DNA of 64,000 nucleotides, from the NCBI RefSeq assembly GCF_002834295.1, contig NZ_PISP01000002.1, forward strand, positions 124,001 through 188,000, given 5' to 3'. Position 1 is the first letter of the stretch. The number at the start of each line of letters is the position of its first letter. The translations under genes were made by a program, and so were the position numbers. Under the pieces are notes generated by a model, which was given only the letters and a program-made list of their open reading frames with translations, had not been told where the DNA came from and ran no database searches. This stretch comes from Rhodohalobacter barkolensis (GTDB taxonomy: Bacteria; Bacteroidota; Rhodothermia; Balneolales; Balneolaceae). Below, in pieces: positions 26,218 to 35,566 of the stretch.

Positions 26218-27366
26218 ATGGCTGAAAAATCACTTGATGAAATCCGGCAGGCGATTGATCAAATAGATGAAACGATTGTTAAATCGCTGGGTGAGCGACA
26301 GCGCATTGTTAAAAAAGTATTGACCGATAAACTCTCATCAGCCACAGAGGTGCGTGATCCGGAACGAGAGGAGAAGTTAATTGAAAAGTTAAAGCAGATA
26401 GCGGCAAAAGAGGGCGTAGACCCCTATTTTTTGGAGCAGATGTACCGCGAAATTATTCAGTATTCTGTTCGATATCAGACTCATGCACTGGTCGATCATC
26501 AAAATGAAAAGTCGGGCGAGGAGTCGATTAAAGTTGCTTATCAGGGGACAGATGGTGCCTACAGTCATCAAGCAGCAATGAGGCATTTTGAGCCGAGGTA
26601 CGGAACGGTGGAGTGCATCGGGTATAAACGGTTTGATGAGGCTGCAGAGGCCGTTGAAAAGCGAGATGCAGATGTGGCATTTTTGCCTATCGAAAATACA
26701 ACAGCGGGTTCTATTAACGATACCTATGACCTGCTGGCGGAGAAAGAACTTTTTATAATAGGGGAAGAGGTGTTGCAGGTTAATCACTGTTTAATGGCCC
26801 CGGAACATGTAGAGCTGTCAAATATACGGCGAATTTTATCTCATCCGCAGGCAATTGCACAGTGCAGTAAATTTTTGGCCGGTTTAACCCGATGCCATGT
26901 AGAATCTTACTTTGACACGGCAATGGCGGCACGAAAAGTACGGGATGATGCGGATCTGTCACAGGCGGCAATTGCGGGCTCTTACGCAGCAGAAATCTAT
27001 GGTTTGAAAATTATTCACCGGGATATGGCCAACCAAAAAGAAAACTACACCCGGTTTGTGGTTGTGAGCCGCGAGTCGATTAAGTGTGATCCGCAACTCG
27101 ACTGTAAAACGTCTCTGATATTTGCTACAGTTGATGAGAAAGGGGCACTTCTAAAATGCCTGAATATATTGGGTGATTCAGGAATCAATATGACAAAGCT
27201 TGAGTCGAGGCCAAGATTGGGCCATCCATGGCAATCTCTTTTTTATCTGGATTTGGCCGGGAATAAGAATGATCATCAATTGGGAGAAGCCTTGAATAAA
27301 CTGAGCAAAAAAGCTCAATACATTAAAGTTTTGGGCAGCTATCCTGTAAGAAAAGGGAAGTGGTAA
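26218..27366 (+). CDS. pheA: Bifunctional chorismate mutase/prephenate dehydratase (P-protein)
   Basis: The 382-residue protein has three domains. A chorismate mutase helical domain (1-90) begins LDEIRQAIDQIDETIVKSL. A prephenate dehydratase domain (about 105-285) has GTDGAYSHQAAM, ENTTAGSINDTYDLL and NYTRFVVVS. An ACT domain (about 298-375) carries the Phe-binding ESRP motif in TKLESRPRLGHPWQS. It converts chorismate to phenylpyruvate and should be feedback-inhibited by phenylalanine through the ACT domain. Length fits the fused enterobacterial type. No other aro genes are adjacent. Confidence 0.93.
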   Translation: MAEKSLDEIRQAIDQIDETIVKSLGERQRIVKKVLTDKLSSATEVRDPEREEKLIEKLKQIAAKEGVDPYFLEQMYREIIQYSVRYQTHALVDHQNEKSGEESIKVAYQGTDGAYSHQAAMRHFEPRYGTVECIGYKRFDEAAEAVEKRDADVAFLPIENTTAGSINDTYDLLAEKELFIIGEEVLQVNHCLMAPEHVELSNIRRILSHPQAIAQCSKFLAGLTRCHVESYFDTAMAARKVRDDADLSQAAIAGSYAAEIYGLKIIHRDMANQKENYTRFVVVSRESIKCDPQLDCKTSLIFATVDEKGALLKCLNILGDSGINMTKLESRPRLGHPWQSLFYLDLAGNKNDHQLGEALNKLSKKAQYIKVLGSYPVRKGKW

Positions 27367-27452
27367 CTGAATCGTATTAGATTAAACTCCCCTTGCTGCT
27401 TGACAGCTAAAGTTCTATTTGGTAAAGTGTTGAAAACAGAATTATATCTTCT

Positions 27453-30400
27453 ATGAAGTTTACCCCTCTTCGAATAACGCTGATCTACTTTTTATTTGCA
27501 GTTATATGGATCACAACAACTGATGCCTTTCTGGAATGGTTGATTGAAGAACCATTAATGCTTACGTCATTCCAAACCGCGAAAGGTCTGTTTTACATTA
27601 CTCTTACGGCTATTGGTCTATTTTTTATGATGAAGAGTTATGAAAGGTATGTGACTAAAAATCAGCAAAAGCTGGAAGAGAAAGAAAAGAGGCTGAATAT
27701 GGCTCTGAACGCCGCTAAAATGGCTACATGGGAGTATTTTGTTGAAGAGAATAAATATAAAACATCAGAAAACCACCATGTTCTCTTCGGTTATCATCCA
27801 AATGTGGATTTAACCCTGGAAGATGTTTATGAGAGAATTCATCCCGAAGATATCGATTTTTTTAAAAAGGAGGCAAATTTTCTGCTTGATAAAGGGTCAG
27901 AGCTCGATGTGAGGTATAGAATTGTTTTACCCAACGGCGAAATTAAATGGCTTTGGACAAGAGGTGAGTCAATTCGTATTGACGATACGGTAGAGAAGGT
28001 TAGGGGGGTAACGATAGATATTACCGAGAGTAAAGAGCTTGAAATGGAGCTTGATGTGGAAAAAGAGCGGTTTACAAAGCTCTTTGAACGAATTCCGGTA
28101 CTGATCAATATGTACGACAGCGATCAAAACCTGATACTAATCAACAAGTACCACGAGGATGTATTAGGCTGGACTGAAGATGATATAGATGAAAAATCTC
28201 TATTAGAGTTGTGTTACCCTGATCCGGAATACCGGGAGGAGGTTGTTGAAGATATTGTAAACCTAAACAAGGGTTGGAAGGAGTATCATGTAACAACTAA
28301 AAATGGTGATATCCGCTGGCAGATGTGGACCAATATTGTACTGAGTGATAATACATTTGTTGGGATTGGGTACGATATCACTGAGCAGAAAATGCTGGAA
28401 GATCAGCTCAAGCAAGAGCGTGAGGATCTTGAAATCATTTTTGATAACATGCCGGTATTTATCAATATGCACGATAAAGATGCTGAGATTGGTAGGGTCA
28501 ATAAATACTTTGCAGAAAAATTTGGGTACTCAAGCGACAGCCACTCCGAAAAAAATATTCTAAAGCTGATAACTCAGAAAAAAGATTATCAAAAAGCGAA
28601 GGAGCAGATTTCACGATCGGATGGGAGTTGGGTTGATTTTGACCTGGTGACCAAAAGCGGTGAAATTATCTCAACGACCTGGATTAATGTTAGCCTTAGT
28701 GAAGAAAAGTCTATCGGGATCGGTTTTGATATTTCCGAACGGAAAAAAATGGAGGAGCAGCTTAGAGAGAATGAAGAGCGCCTGCATCTAACCACCACCA
28801 GTGCAAATGTAGGTCTATGGGAGTGGCACCCTCAGACAGGTGAAACAAAGTTCGATGAGGTTTGGGCAAATTTGGTAGGATACACACTTGAGGAGCTCGA
28901 ACCTGTCAGCATCGAGACCTGGAATGATCTGTTACATCCGGATGATTTTGAAGTATTCGAAAAAGCAGTAGAAGACTATTTTAAAGGTGAAAAGCCAACC
29001 TATGAATGTGAAATTCGAATGAGGCATAAGGATGGTCACTGGGTTTGGATACTGGACAGGGGGAAAACTGTGGAGTGGGATGATAAAGGGAATCCTGCAC
29101 GGCTGGTTGGTACTCATATTGATATAACGGAGCGTATAGAGTATGAGGAAGAGAATCAGTTGCTGGCAAATGTGTTCAGAAAATCGAACACCGCATTGGC
29201 CGTTTGTGGAAATCATTCCAATGTTATAAAGCGGGCAAACCATGCCTATGCTGATCTATTTGGATATGATGATTCTGATTTAATTGGAATTTCTGTCATG
29301 AATTTTTACGACAAATCAAAAGCCGGTAAAGTTCAGAAACAGTTAGAGGTTTTGGAAAAGAAAGGATCCGTTTCTTTTGAAATAGACATGGTAAGGAAGG
29401 GTGGAGAAACGATTACAGGGTTGGTCAATATGTCTTTGGTTGATGACGGCGGAATGTCTGAACCATACAGGGTTACTACAGTACAGGACATTTCTGAATT
29501 AAAACAAATCCAAGAGCAGTTAGCATCTGAACGACAACGATTTGAGATAGCTGCAAACAGTGTGTCGGATGTGATCTGGGAATGGAATTCGGAAACAGAT
29601 AAGGTTTGGTGGGGTGAGGGTCTGGAAACGGGACTGGGATATCAAAAAGATGATTTTGAAAAAGAAAAAGATTTTTGGGAGAATCATATACACGAGCAAG
29701 ACCGAAAAGCTACTATTGAAAGTTTAAACCAAGCTGTAAAAAATCATCAGCAAGAATGGAACGCCGAATATCGATTTTATGCAGCTGACGGGCAGGTACG
29801 ATCCATCAAAGATTCGGCCGTACTGTTTCGGGATGAACAGGGGAAATTGCTGCGAATTATTGGGGCGATGGTTGATGTGACGCCGGTTGAAGAGTATCAG
29901 GAGATGCTAAGATCGGAGCGAAACCGATTTGAGCTTATTGCCAGATCTTCAAATGACGTTTTGTATGATCACAATTTTGATGGTGATGAGGTTTGGTGGA
30001 GTGAAGGCTGGGTACTCCGGTTTGGGTTTGATAAAGAAGAAGTTCAGAATCACATTAGCTGGTGGGAGTCACTTCTGCATCCTGATGATAAAAAATACAT
30101 CATGCAGAGCGTAAAGGACGCCCTGGAATCGGGTGATGAATTTTGGGCGGGGAATTACAGAATTAAAGATGGTAACGGTGATTACAGGATCATTTCGGAT
30201 AAAGGATATTTTATCCGAGGGGATGAGGACAAACCGGTACACCTGGTAGGAACAATTTCTGATATTACAGCTGATGAAGTTGCAAAAACAGAACTTGAAA
30301 AATCAGAAGAGCAGTATAGACTTTTGTTTGAAAGAAGTCCGATTCCAATGTGGATTTATGACCCGGAAACACTATTTATCGTTACTGTTAATCAGGCAGC

Positions 30401-31679
30401 CATCAACAGGTATGGGTTTAGTGAAGAGGAGTTCAAGCAGTTAAAAATTTATGATCTCCATCGGGAAAAAGATCTTGTAGAGATAAAAAAAGAGATTCAG
30501 CGTAGTATCAAACAGAGAAGCACCGGGTTTGATCCATGGATTCAGGTCACCAAATCGGGTGAGCATCTTGTGGTTGAGTTATCCGGTTCGGAGATATTTT
30601 ATGAAGACAAAATTCATAGGCTGATTATTGCCAATGACATCACAGAACAGAAAGAAGCCGAACGGCATCTCAAAGAGTCGGAAGAACAGTATAGACTGCT
30701 TTTCGAACAAAATCCGATTCCGATGTGGATTTATGATCCTGATAACTTCCAATTTTCTGAAGTGAATGATGCAGCCATTCAAAAATATGGGTATAGCCGG
30801 GATGAGTTTAAAGAGTTAACGATTCTTGATATTCGTCCGGAAGAGGATGTTAATAAAGTAAAAAGAGTATCTGCTAAGAATCGGATGAACGGACCGTCGT
30901 TCTTTGAGGAGTGGACACATATCAAAAAAAATGGAGAGAAATTAAAGGTGATGATTTCTGCTTCGGATATTTTTTACCAGGGCAAACATCAACGCCTGGT
31001 TATTGTTAATGATATTACAGAACAAAGAAGAGCTGAAGAGCGCGCAATCAGCGCCATTATTGAAGGGGAAGAGCGCGAACGCCAGCGGATTGCAAAAGAA
31101 CTGCATGACGGACTCGGTCAATATCTTTCTGCAGCAAATATGAATTTAAAATCTGTTTTTGAAGATGCCGACAAGCTATCCGGTAAACTTTCGGATACAT
31201 TTGAAAATGGACTGCATTTGTTGAATTACGCTATTTCAGAAACGCGAAATATTTCACAAAACCTGCTGCCAAAGGCGATTCAGGATTATGGATTGGAGCT
31301 CGCCATTGAGTCGTTAGTCAATCAATTGAAGAAATCTACAAACATCACGTTTTATCTTTATCGCAATTTAGAGAATGTAGAACTGCCCGAGAATATCCAG
31401 ATCAACCTGTATAGAATTGCGCAGGAAGCGCTCAATAATGCTATTCGGCACGGGAAACCAAAAACGATTAATGTGCAGTTAATTCACTCGATGGGGGAAA
31501 TTTTATTGACGATAGAAGATGATGGTAAAGGGTTTAACCTTAAAGAAAAGGAAAACAGCGGACTTGGATTACGGAGTATGAAAACAAGAGTTGGTGCAAT
31601 GTCTGCAAATTTAGATATTATCAGTACCTTAGACAGAGGTACCATTGTATCTGTCGTTGTTCCATTAAAATCAGAATAA
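27453..31679 (+). CDS. Nine-PAS membrane sensor histidine kinase (HisKA_3/NarL type)
   Basis: The 1,408-residue protein starts with two membrane helices (about residues 7-27 and 44-62) around a short outer loop. By the recurring PAC endings (IDITES, YDITEQ, FDISER and so on) I count nine PAS/PAC units up to about residue 1185. A HisKA_3 dimerisation domain follows with H-box ERQRIAKELHDGLGQYLS. The ATPase domain has QEALNNAIRHG, EDDGKGFN and SGLGLRSMKTRVGAM, all intact. PAS units 8 and 9 are close copies, as are 2 and 3, indicating internal duplication. Its stop is 5 nt before the NarL-type regulator gene, its evident partner. The ligands are unknown. Confidence 0.93.
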   Translation: MKFTPLRITLIYFLFAVIWITTTDAFLEWLIEEPLMLTSFQTAKGLFYITLTAIGLFFMMKSYERYVTKNQQKLEEKEKRLNMALNAAKMATWEYFVEENKYKTSENHHVLFGYHPNVDLTLEDVYERIHPEDIDFFKKEANFLLDKGSELDVRYRIVLPNGEIKWLWTRGESIRIDDTVEKVRGVTIDITESKELEMELDVEKERFTKLFERIPVLINMYDSDQNLILINKYHEDVLGWTEDDIDEKSLLELCYPDPEYREEVVEDIVNLNKGWKEYHVTTKNGDIRWQMWTNIVLSDNTFVGIGYDITEQKMLEDQLKQEREDLEIIFDNMPVFINMHDKDAEIGRVNKYFAEKFGYSSDSHSEKNILKLITQKKDYQKAKEQISRSDGSWVDFDLVTKSGEIISTTWINVSLSEEKSIGIGFDISERKKMEEQLRENEERLHLTTTSANVGLWEWHPQTGETKFDEVWANLVGYTLEELEPVSIETWNDLLHPDDFEVFEKAVEDYFKGEKPTYECEIRMRHKDGHWVWILDRGKTVEWDDKGNPARLVGTHIDITERIEYEEENQLLANVFRKSNTALAVCGNHSNVIKRANHAYADLFGYDDSDLIGISVMNFYDKSKAGKVQKQLEVLEKKGSVSFEIDMVRKGGETITGLVNMSLVDDGGMSEPYRVTTVQDISELKQIQEQLASERQRFEIAANSVSDVIWEWNSETDKVWWGEGLETGLGYQKDDFEKEKDFWENHIHEQDRKATIESLNQAVKNHQQEWNAEYRFYAADGQVRSIKDSAVLFRDEQGKLLRIIGAMVDVTPVEEYQEMLRSERNRFELIARSSNDVLYDHNFDGDEVWWSEGWVLRFGFDKEEVQNHISWWESLLHPDDKKYIMQSVKDALESGDEFWAGNYRIKDGNGDYRIISDKGYFIRGDEDKPVHLVGTISDITADEVAKTELEKSEEQYRLLFERSPIPMWIYDPETLFIVTVNQAAINRYGFSEEEFKQLKIYDLHREKDLVEIKKEIQRSIKQRSTGFDPWIQVTKSGEHLVVELSGSEIFYEDKIHRLIIANDITEQKEAERHLKESEEQYRLLFEQNPIPMWIYDPDNFQFSEVNDAAIQKYGYSRDEFKELTILDIRPEEDVNKVKRVSAKNRMNGPSFFEEWTHIKKNGEKLKVMISASDIFYQGKHQRLVIVNDITEQRRAEERAISAIIEGEERERQRIAKELHDGLGQYLSAANMNLKSVFEDADKLSGKLSDTFENGLHLLNYAISETRNISQNLLPKAIQDYGLELAIESLVNQLKKSTNITFYLYRNLENVELPENIQINLYRIAQEALNNAIRHGKPKTINVQLIHSMGEILLTIEDDGKGFNLKEKENSGLGLRSMKTRVGAMSANLDIISTLDRGTIVSVVVPLKSE

Positions 31680-31684
31680 CTGTT

Positions 31685-32347
31685 ATGGCAAATATTAAAA
31701 TACTACTGGCCGACGATCATAAAATTGTGCGTGATGGCATTAAATTGATGCTGGAACCACAGGCGGGGATTGATGTGGTAGACGAAGCACAGAATGGTAA
31801 AGAAGTCCTGGAAAAGCTCGAAAGCCAGCTCGTGGATATTGTAGTTATGGATATCAATATGCCCGAAATGGATGGTATTACAGCAACCAGAAAGGTGAAA
31901 GAGAAATTTCCGGAAGTGAAGGTTTTAGCACTAACCATGAGTAACGATGATCTTCACATACGGCAAATGATACAAGCCGGTGCATCAGGCTATATCATGA
32001 AAAGTGCCGGCCGCAAAGAGCTTAAAGATGCTATTGATGCCATTATGGATGGTAAACATTACTTTAGTGATGAGGCGACAGAAAGCATCATGATGGACCT
32101 GGTAAAAGGGAAAGGCAAATCTACCGATCCCGACCCGATACATATCACAGACAGGGAATTGGAAATATTGGAGTTGATTGTTCAGGAGCATACCAATCAG
32201 GAAATTGCAGAAAAACTTTACATTAGTTCCAGAACTGTGGATGCTCATAGACGAAACCTGCTGCAGAAGACCGGCGCACGCAATACTGCGGGGCTTGTCA
32301 AATATGCGTTTCAGCATAATTTAATATCATCCGGAAAAGGAAATTAA
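31685..32347 (+). CDS. NarL/FixJ-family response regulator
   Basis: The 220-residue protein has an intact receiver (acidic pair in LLADDHKI, phospho-acceptor Asp in VVMDINMPEMDG, Thr/Ser switch in ALTMSND, Lys in GYIMKSAG). A LuxR-type helix-turn-helix follows (about residues 150-212, with ITDRELEILELI and LYISSRTVDAHRRN). It should bind DNA when phosphorylated by the nine-PAS kinase encoded immediately upstream. Target genes are not evident from the sequence. The spacing and orientation make this a textbook two-component pair. Confidence 0.94.
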   Translation: MANIKILLADDHKIVRDGIKLMLEPQAGIDVVDEAQNGKEVLEKLESQLVDIVVMDINMPEMDGITATRKVKEKFPEVKVLALTMSNDDLHIRQMIQAGASGYIMKSAGRKELKDAIDAIMDGKHYFSDEATESIMMDLVKGKGKSTDPDPIHITDRELEILELIVQEHTNQEIAEKLYISSRTVDAHRRNLLQKTGARNTAGLVKYAFQHNLISSGKGN

Positions 32348-32446
32348 AACATTTTACAATTAGGTGAATAAACGTATTCATTCATTTGGATTTTAAGTTT
32401 AACTACTGATACCGTTTGTGCTCAACTCTATATAGATTGACATTAA

Positions 32447-32851
32447 ATGGAGTTGGCAAAATCACATATCATCATTGTAGCTGAGCGTACTCCGCGGGCA
32501 AAGTATTTCGAAAGTTTGATTAAGGAAGAGTATCACAATTCAGCCAGTGTGGAAATTACTTCTTACGACAAACTGTTTGATCTGGATATGAATTCAGAAA
32601 ATGTACTATTTGTAATTGATTTGATGGATTTCGAACGGTCAGCTTTTAATATCATCGAGAAATTAAAGACAAAATATTCATCAGCTAAAATTCTCGCACT
32701 GCACATCTATCAATCGCAAGAATTGGTAACACCTTTGTTTAAAAAAGGTGTTGACGGCTACGTTTCAAGTGACCCAACCAGGAAGGAATTTTTCAGAGCT
32801 ATGGGACATGTTCTAAATGGTAAAACATACAAACCGAATTTTACGGAATAG
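32447..32851 (+). CDS. Stand-alone degenerate receiver-like protein
   Basis: The 134-residue product follows the receiver-domain fold: strand HIIIVAERT, then LFVIDLMD where the phospho-Asp would be, then KILALHIYQ, then the GVDGYVSSDPTRKEFFRAMG helix. It resembles the NarL-type receiver next door, with no HTH. The N-terminal acidic pair is reduced to a single Glu and the conserved Lys of the GYxxK position is Ser, so normal phosphorylation chemistry is doubtful. It lies 99 nt after the regulator and 148 nt before the next kinase. A protein-interaction or decoy role is inferred, not shown. Confidence 0.7.
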   Translation: MELAKSHIIIVAERTPRAKYFESLIKEEYHNSASVEITSYDKLFDLDMNSENVLFVIDLMDFERSAFNIIEKLKTKYSSAKILALHIYQSQELVTPLFKKGVDGYVSSDPTRKEFFRAMGHVLNGKTYKPNFTE

Positions 32852-32999
32852 GTGTATTGCGTAGGTGCTATTGAGATAATACTACGTTATTTCTGTTAAA
32901 TTTAAATTAAGTGTTCGGCGTCTTATATGTTAGGCTCGAGGCCATTATCTTACTTAGAATAATGGATCAGAGCGGGACAATAGAGTAAGTTTTCAAGAT

Positions 33000-35174
33000 A
33001 TGAATAAAATTAAAGATGCAGTCTTTGATGCGCTACCGGGTGCGGCGGCAATAGTATATGAAGATGGTGAAATTGCGGAGACCAATAAAAAGTGGGAAAA
33101 TGGAAAAGACGTATTTCACCAACTGGGTTTAGCTCAACCGGGGAGTAACTATTTCGAGCACTGTCAGCGAGCTGTTGAAGCCGGAGATGATTATGCCTTG
33201 AAAATTATATTTGGACTCCGGGGTATTTTTGATGGAGAAAAAGAGTCGTTTGAATTGACAATGCCCTGCCCTGAGGAAGAAAGTCGGCCTAAAAAAAGTT
33301 GGTGTAAACTTTCTATTACACTATTAGAGGGAGACAAACCGAGTGTTTTAATCTTTTTTGAGGATGTGAGTAAAAACATGAGTGTGGTTCGTGCACTTCG
33401 TGAATCGGAAGAGAGATATACACAGCAGTTCAAAAACTCAATGTCCGGAATTTTAATCTCGTCTCCTGATGGTGAGATTTTTGATGCTAATCCGGCTGCC
33501 TGCAAAATTTTGGGATATTCGAGAAGTGAATTGAAAGAGGGTGGCAGACCTTTAATCATGGATCCCGCTCATCCTACAAACAAAAAAGCTCAGAAAATCA
33601 GAGAGAAGAAGTCGGTTTATGAAGGTGAGAAAATCTACATCCATAAATCCGGAAAAGAGCTGACTGTTGAGGCTTCATCCGTTCTTTATAAAAATGAAGA
33701 TGGTAAACTCCGTTCTCTGAACACGTTCAAAGATGTGTCAGGTCAGCGGGAAACCCTGAAGCAGTTAGAGCACGAGAAGATTTTTACAGAGGCGGTTATT
33801 AACAGTATACCCGGCACGTTTTATGTGCTCGACAGTGAGATGAATATGGTTAGGTATAACGATGCCATTATGGAGGATCTGGGTTATACAAAAAATGAAA
33901 TTGAAGAGAATAATGCACTACTGTTTTTCCCGGAAGATGAGCATGAAAAAATTGTACGATCCATTAAAGAAGCATTTGAGGTTGGTTCAACTCACATTGT
34001 TTCAAAAGTAATTTCAATGAATAATGGGATCAGGGTTTACCACTTTTTGGCTAACAGATTTAAAACAGATGAAGGTGAGTTCATAGTTGGAACGGGTACA
34101 GATGTAACGGACTTAGTGGAAATTGAAAAGGAGAAGGACAAAAACTATGACATGCTTTCCCAGCTTTTTGAAAGTTCTCCACTTGCAATGGCGATGTTTA
34201 GTCCGGATGATAAAATTCTGAAAATCAATAATAGTTTTACAGAACTGTATGGATATACAAAACTGGATGCCGTTGGTCAGAATGTTCATAAACTGCTGAT
34301 TGAGGGTGACGAGTTGGACGACGCTGAAGAAATCAGTGAAAATGTATTTTCCGGCCAAACATACACCGAAGAGGTTGTGCGGTTTACCAATACCGGTAAA
34401 AAGCTTTCGATTTTAATGAGTGCTATTCCAATTGTTCATGAGGGTAAAGTTGAAGCAGCATACGTTATTTATGTTGATCTGACGGATCAGAAAAAACTGG
34501 AAAATGACCTTCAGAAATCACTCGGAGAGAAGGAAATACTTCTGCAGGAGGTTCACCACAGAGTGAAGAATAATCTTGCAGTTATGGCCGGGTTGATTGA
34601 CCTTCAGATTATGGAAGAACCGGATCCAAAGGTGGAGGTCAAGCTGAATGAAATTCGCAGCCGGATTTTTTCCATCGCTAAAATTCATGAAAATCTATAC
34701 AACAGTGAAAGTATGGTCAGTATTCAGTTTGATGAATATCTAAAGACCATTATGGAGGCACTGCCGCAAAAGGGTTTGCTGGGATCCGGTGAGCTCGAGG
34801 TTACAATGGACACAATTCCTTTGATTTTGAATCTGAATCAAGCGGTGCCTTTTGGCCTTGCAGTAAATGAATTAATGAACATCCTGTTTTCAAAGGATCT
34901 GAAAGGGGAAAACTTATCTCTGAAACTCAAAAGAGATGAGGAACGTATCACCCTGATATTTGAAGGAGATGCACTGGATGTGAGCCTATTTGAGCGAAAT
35001 GGAAATACTGAATCATTTCCGAGTCTGTTGATCAGTATTTTCTTATCCCAGATTAAAGGATCGATGAAATTTGACCAAAATGAAAAAGACCGATTGATAT
35101 TAGAGTTTGAGCAGATGGATGTAAAAGGCTCAAGCAGCTCATTGACATCAGAACAAAGTTCTTTACTGAATTAA
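33000..35174 (+). CDS. PAS sensor protein of HisKA_2 type with degenerate ATP-binding domain
   Basis: The 724-residue cytosolic protein carries about four PAS domains (roughly residues 1-125, 130-255, 258-375 and 380-500). A HisKA_2 dimerisation/phosphoacceptor region follows with EVHHRVKNNLAVMAGLIDL. The C-terminal part aligns in length with a HATPase domain, but the N box reads AVNELMNILF rather than NELxxNALKH. The G1 box (DxGxG) is replaced by EGDALDVS, and no G2 glycine loop is visible. Histidine is kept while ATP binding seems lost, so it may be phosphorylated in trans or act as a scaffold. It is followed by a single-domain receiver after 27 nt. Confidence 0.85.
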   Translation: MNKIKDAVFDALPGAAAIVYEDGEIAETNKKWENGKDVFHQLGLAQPGSNYFEHCQRAVEAGDDYALKIIFGLRGIFDGEKESFELTMPCPEEESRPKKSWCKLSITLLEGDKPSVLIFFEDVSKNMSVVRALRESEERYTQQFKNSMSGILISSPDGEIFDANPAACKILGYSRSELKEGGRPLIMDPAHPTNKKAQKIREKKSVYEGEKIYIHKSGKELTVEASSVLYKNEDGKLRSLNTFKDVSGQRETLKQLEHEKIFTEAVINSIPGTFYVLDSEMNMVRYNDAIMEDLGYTKNEIEENNALLFFPEDEHEKIVRSIKEAFEVGSTHIVSKVISMNNGIRVYHFLANRFKTDEGEFIVGTGTDVTDLVEIEKEKDKNYDMLSQLFESSPLAMAMFSPDDKILKINNSFTELYGYTKLDAVGQNVHKLLIEGDELDDAEEISENVFSGQTYTEEVVRFTNTGKKLSILMSAIPIVHEGKVEAAYVIYVDLTDQKKLENDLQKSLGEKEILLQEVHHRVKNNLAVMAGLIDLQIMEEPDPKVEVKLNEIRSRIFSIAKIHENLYNSESMVSIQFDEYLKTIMEALPQKGLLGSGELEVTMDTIPLILNLNQAVPFGLAVNELMNILFSKDLKGENLSLKLKRDEERITLIFEGDALDVSLFERNGNTESFPSLLISIFLSQIKGSMKFDQNEKDRLILEFEQMDVKGSSSSLTSEQSSLLN

Positions 35175-35201
35175 ATACACTTTGAAATTTTAAAAAAAGA
35201 T

Positions 35202-35564
35202 ATGCGAGTTCTCATTATAGAAGATGACATGATTCTGGCGCTAAGCCTTGAAATTATGTTGAAAAAAATTGGTTATACCGAAGTTAAGAAAGCTCATACC
35301 GGCGAAAAAGCTCTTGAGACGATCGTTGATTTTGAGCCTGATTTAATGCTGGTTGATATTTTTCTGGGTGCAGGTATTTCAGGAATTGATGTGGTAAAGA
35401 AAGTGCAGGAGAACAAAGATGTTCCGGTGATTTATATCACGGGTAACTCGGACGATTATCACCGCAAGCAAGCCGATGAAACAGACTATTTAAGCTATCT
35501 TGTTAAGCCTATTACTTTTACAGAATTAAAGAAAGTACTGCAAAAAGAAAAGGCTGGTTCATAA
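35202..35564 (+). CDS. Single-domain response regulator
   Basis: The 120-residue receiver is intact: acidic pair in LIIEDDMI, phospho-Asp in LMLVDIFLG, switch Thr in YITGNSDD, and Lys-Pro in LVKPITF. There is no output domain, so it is CheY-like and probably relays phosphate or binds a partner. It sits between the degenerate HisKA_2 protein and a GAF histidine kinase, whose start is 2 nt after its stop. Phosphorelay among these three proteins is likely but inferred. Confidence 0.92.
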   Translation: MRVLIIEDDMILALSLEIMLKKIGYTEVKKAHTGEKALETIVDFEPDLMLVDIFLGAGISGIDVVKKVQENKDVPVIYITGNSDDYHRKQADETDYLSYLVKPITFTELKKVLQKEKAGS

Positions 35565-35566
35565 TC

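Noticed and set aside
32942-32965. CCATTAT/ATAATGG inverted repeat upstream of the HisKA_2 gene as an operator
   Set aside because: A single short AT-rich palindrome with no second copy or known matching regulator; too weak to report as a site.
33000-35174. Frameshift as the cause of the degenerate kinase domain
   Set aside because: The reading frame continues normally with expected length and no compensating frame was seen; decay of motifs is point-like. Read data could still test this.
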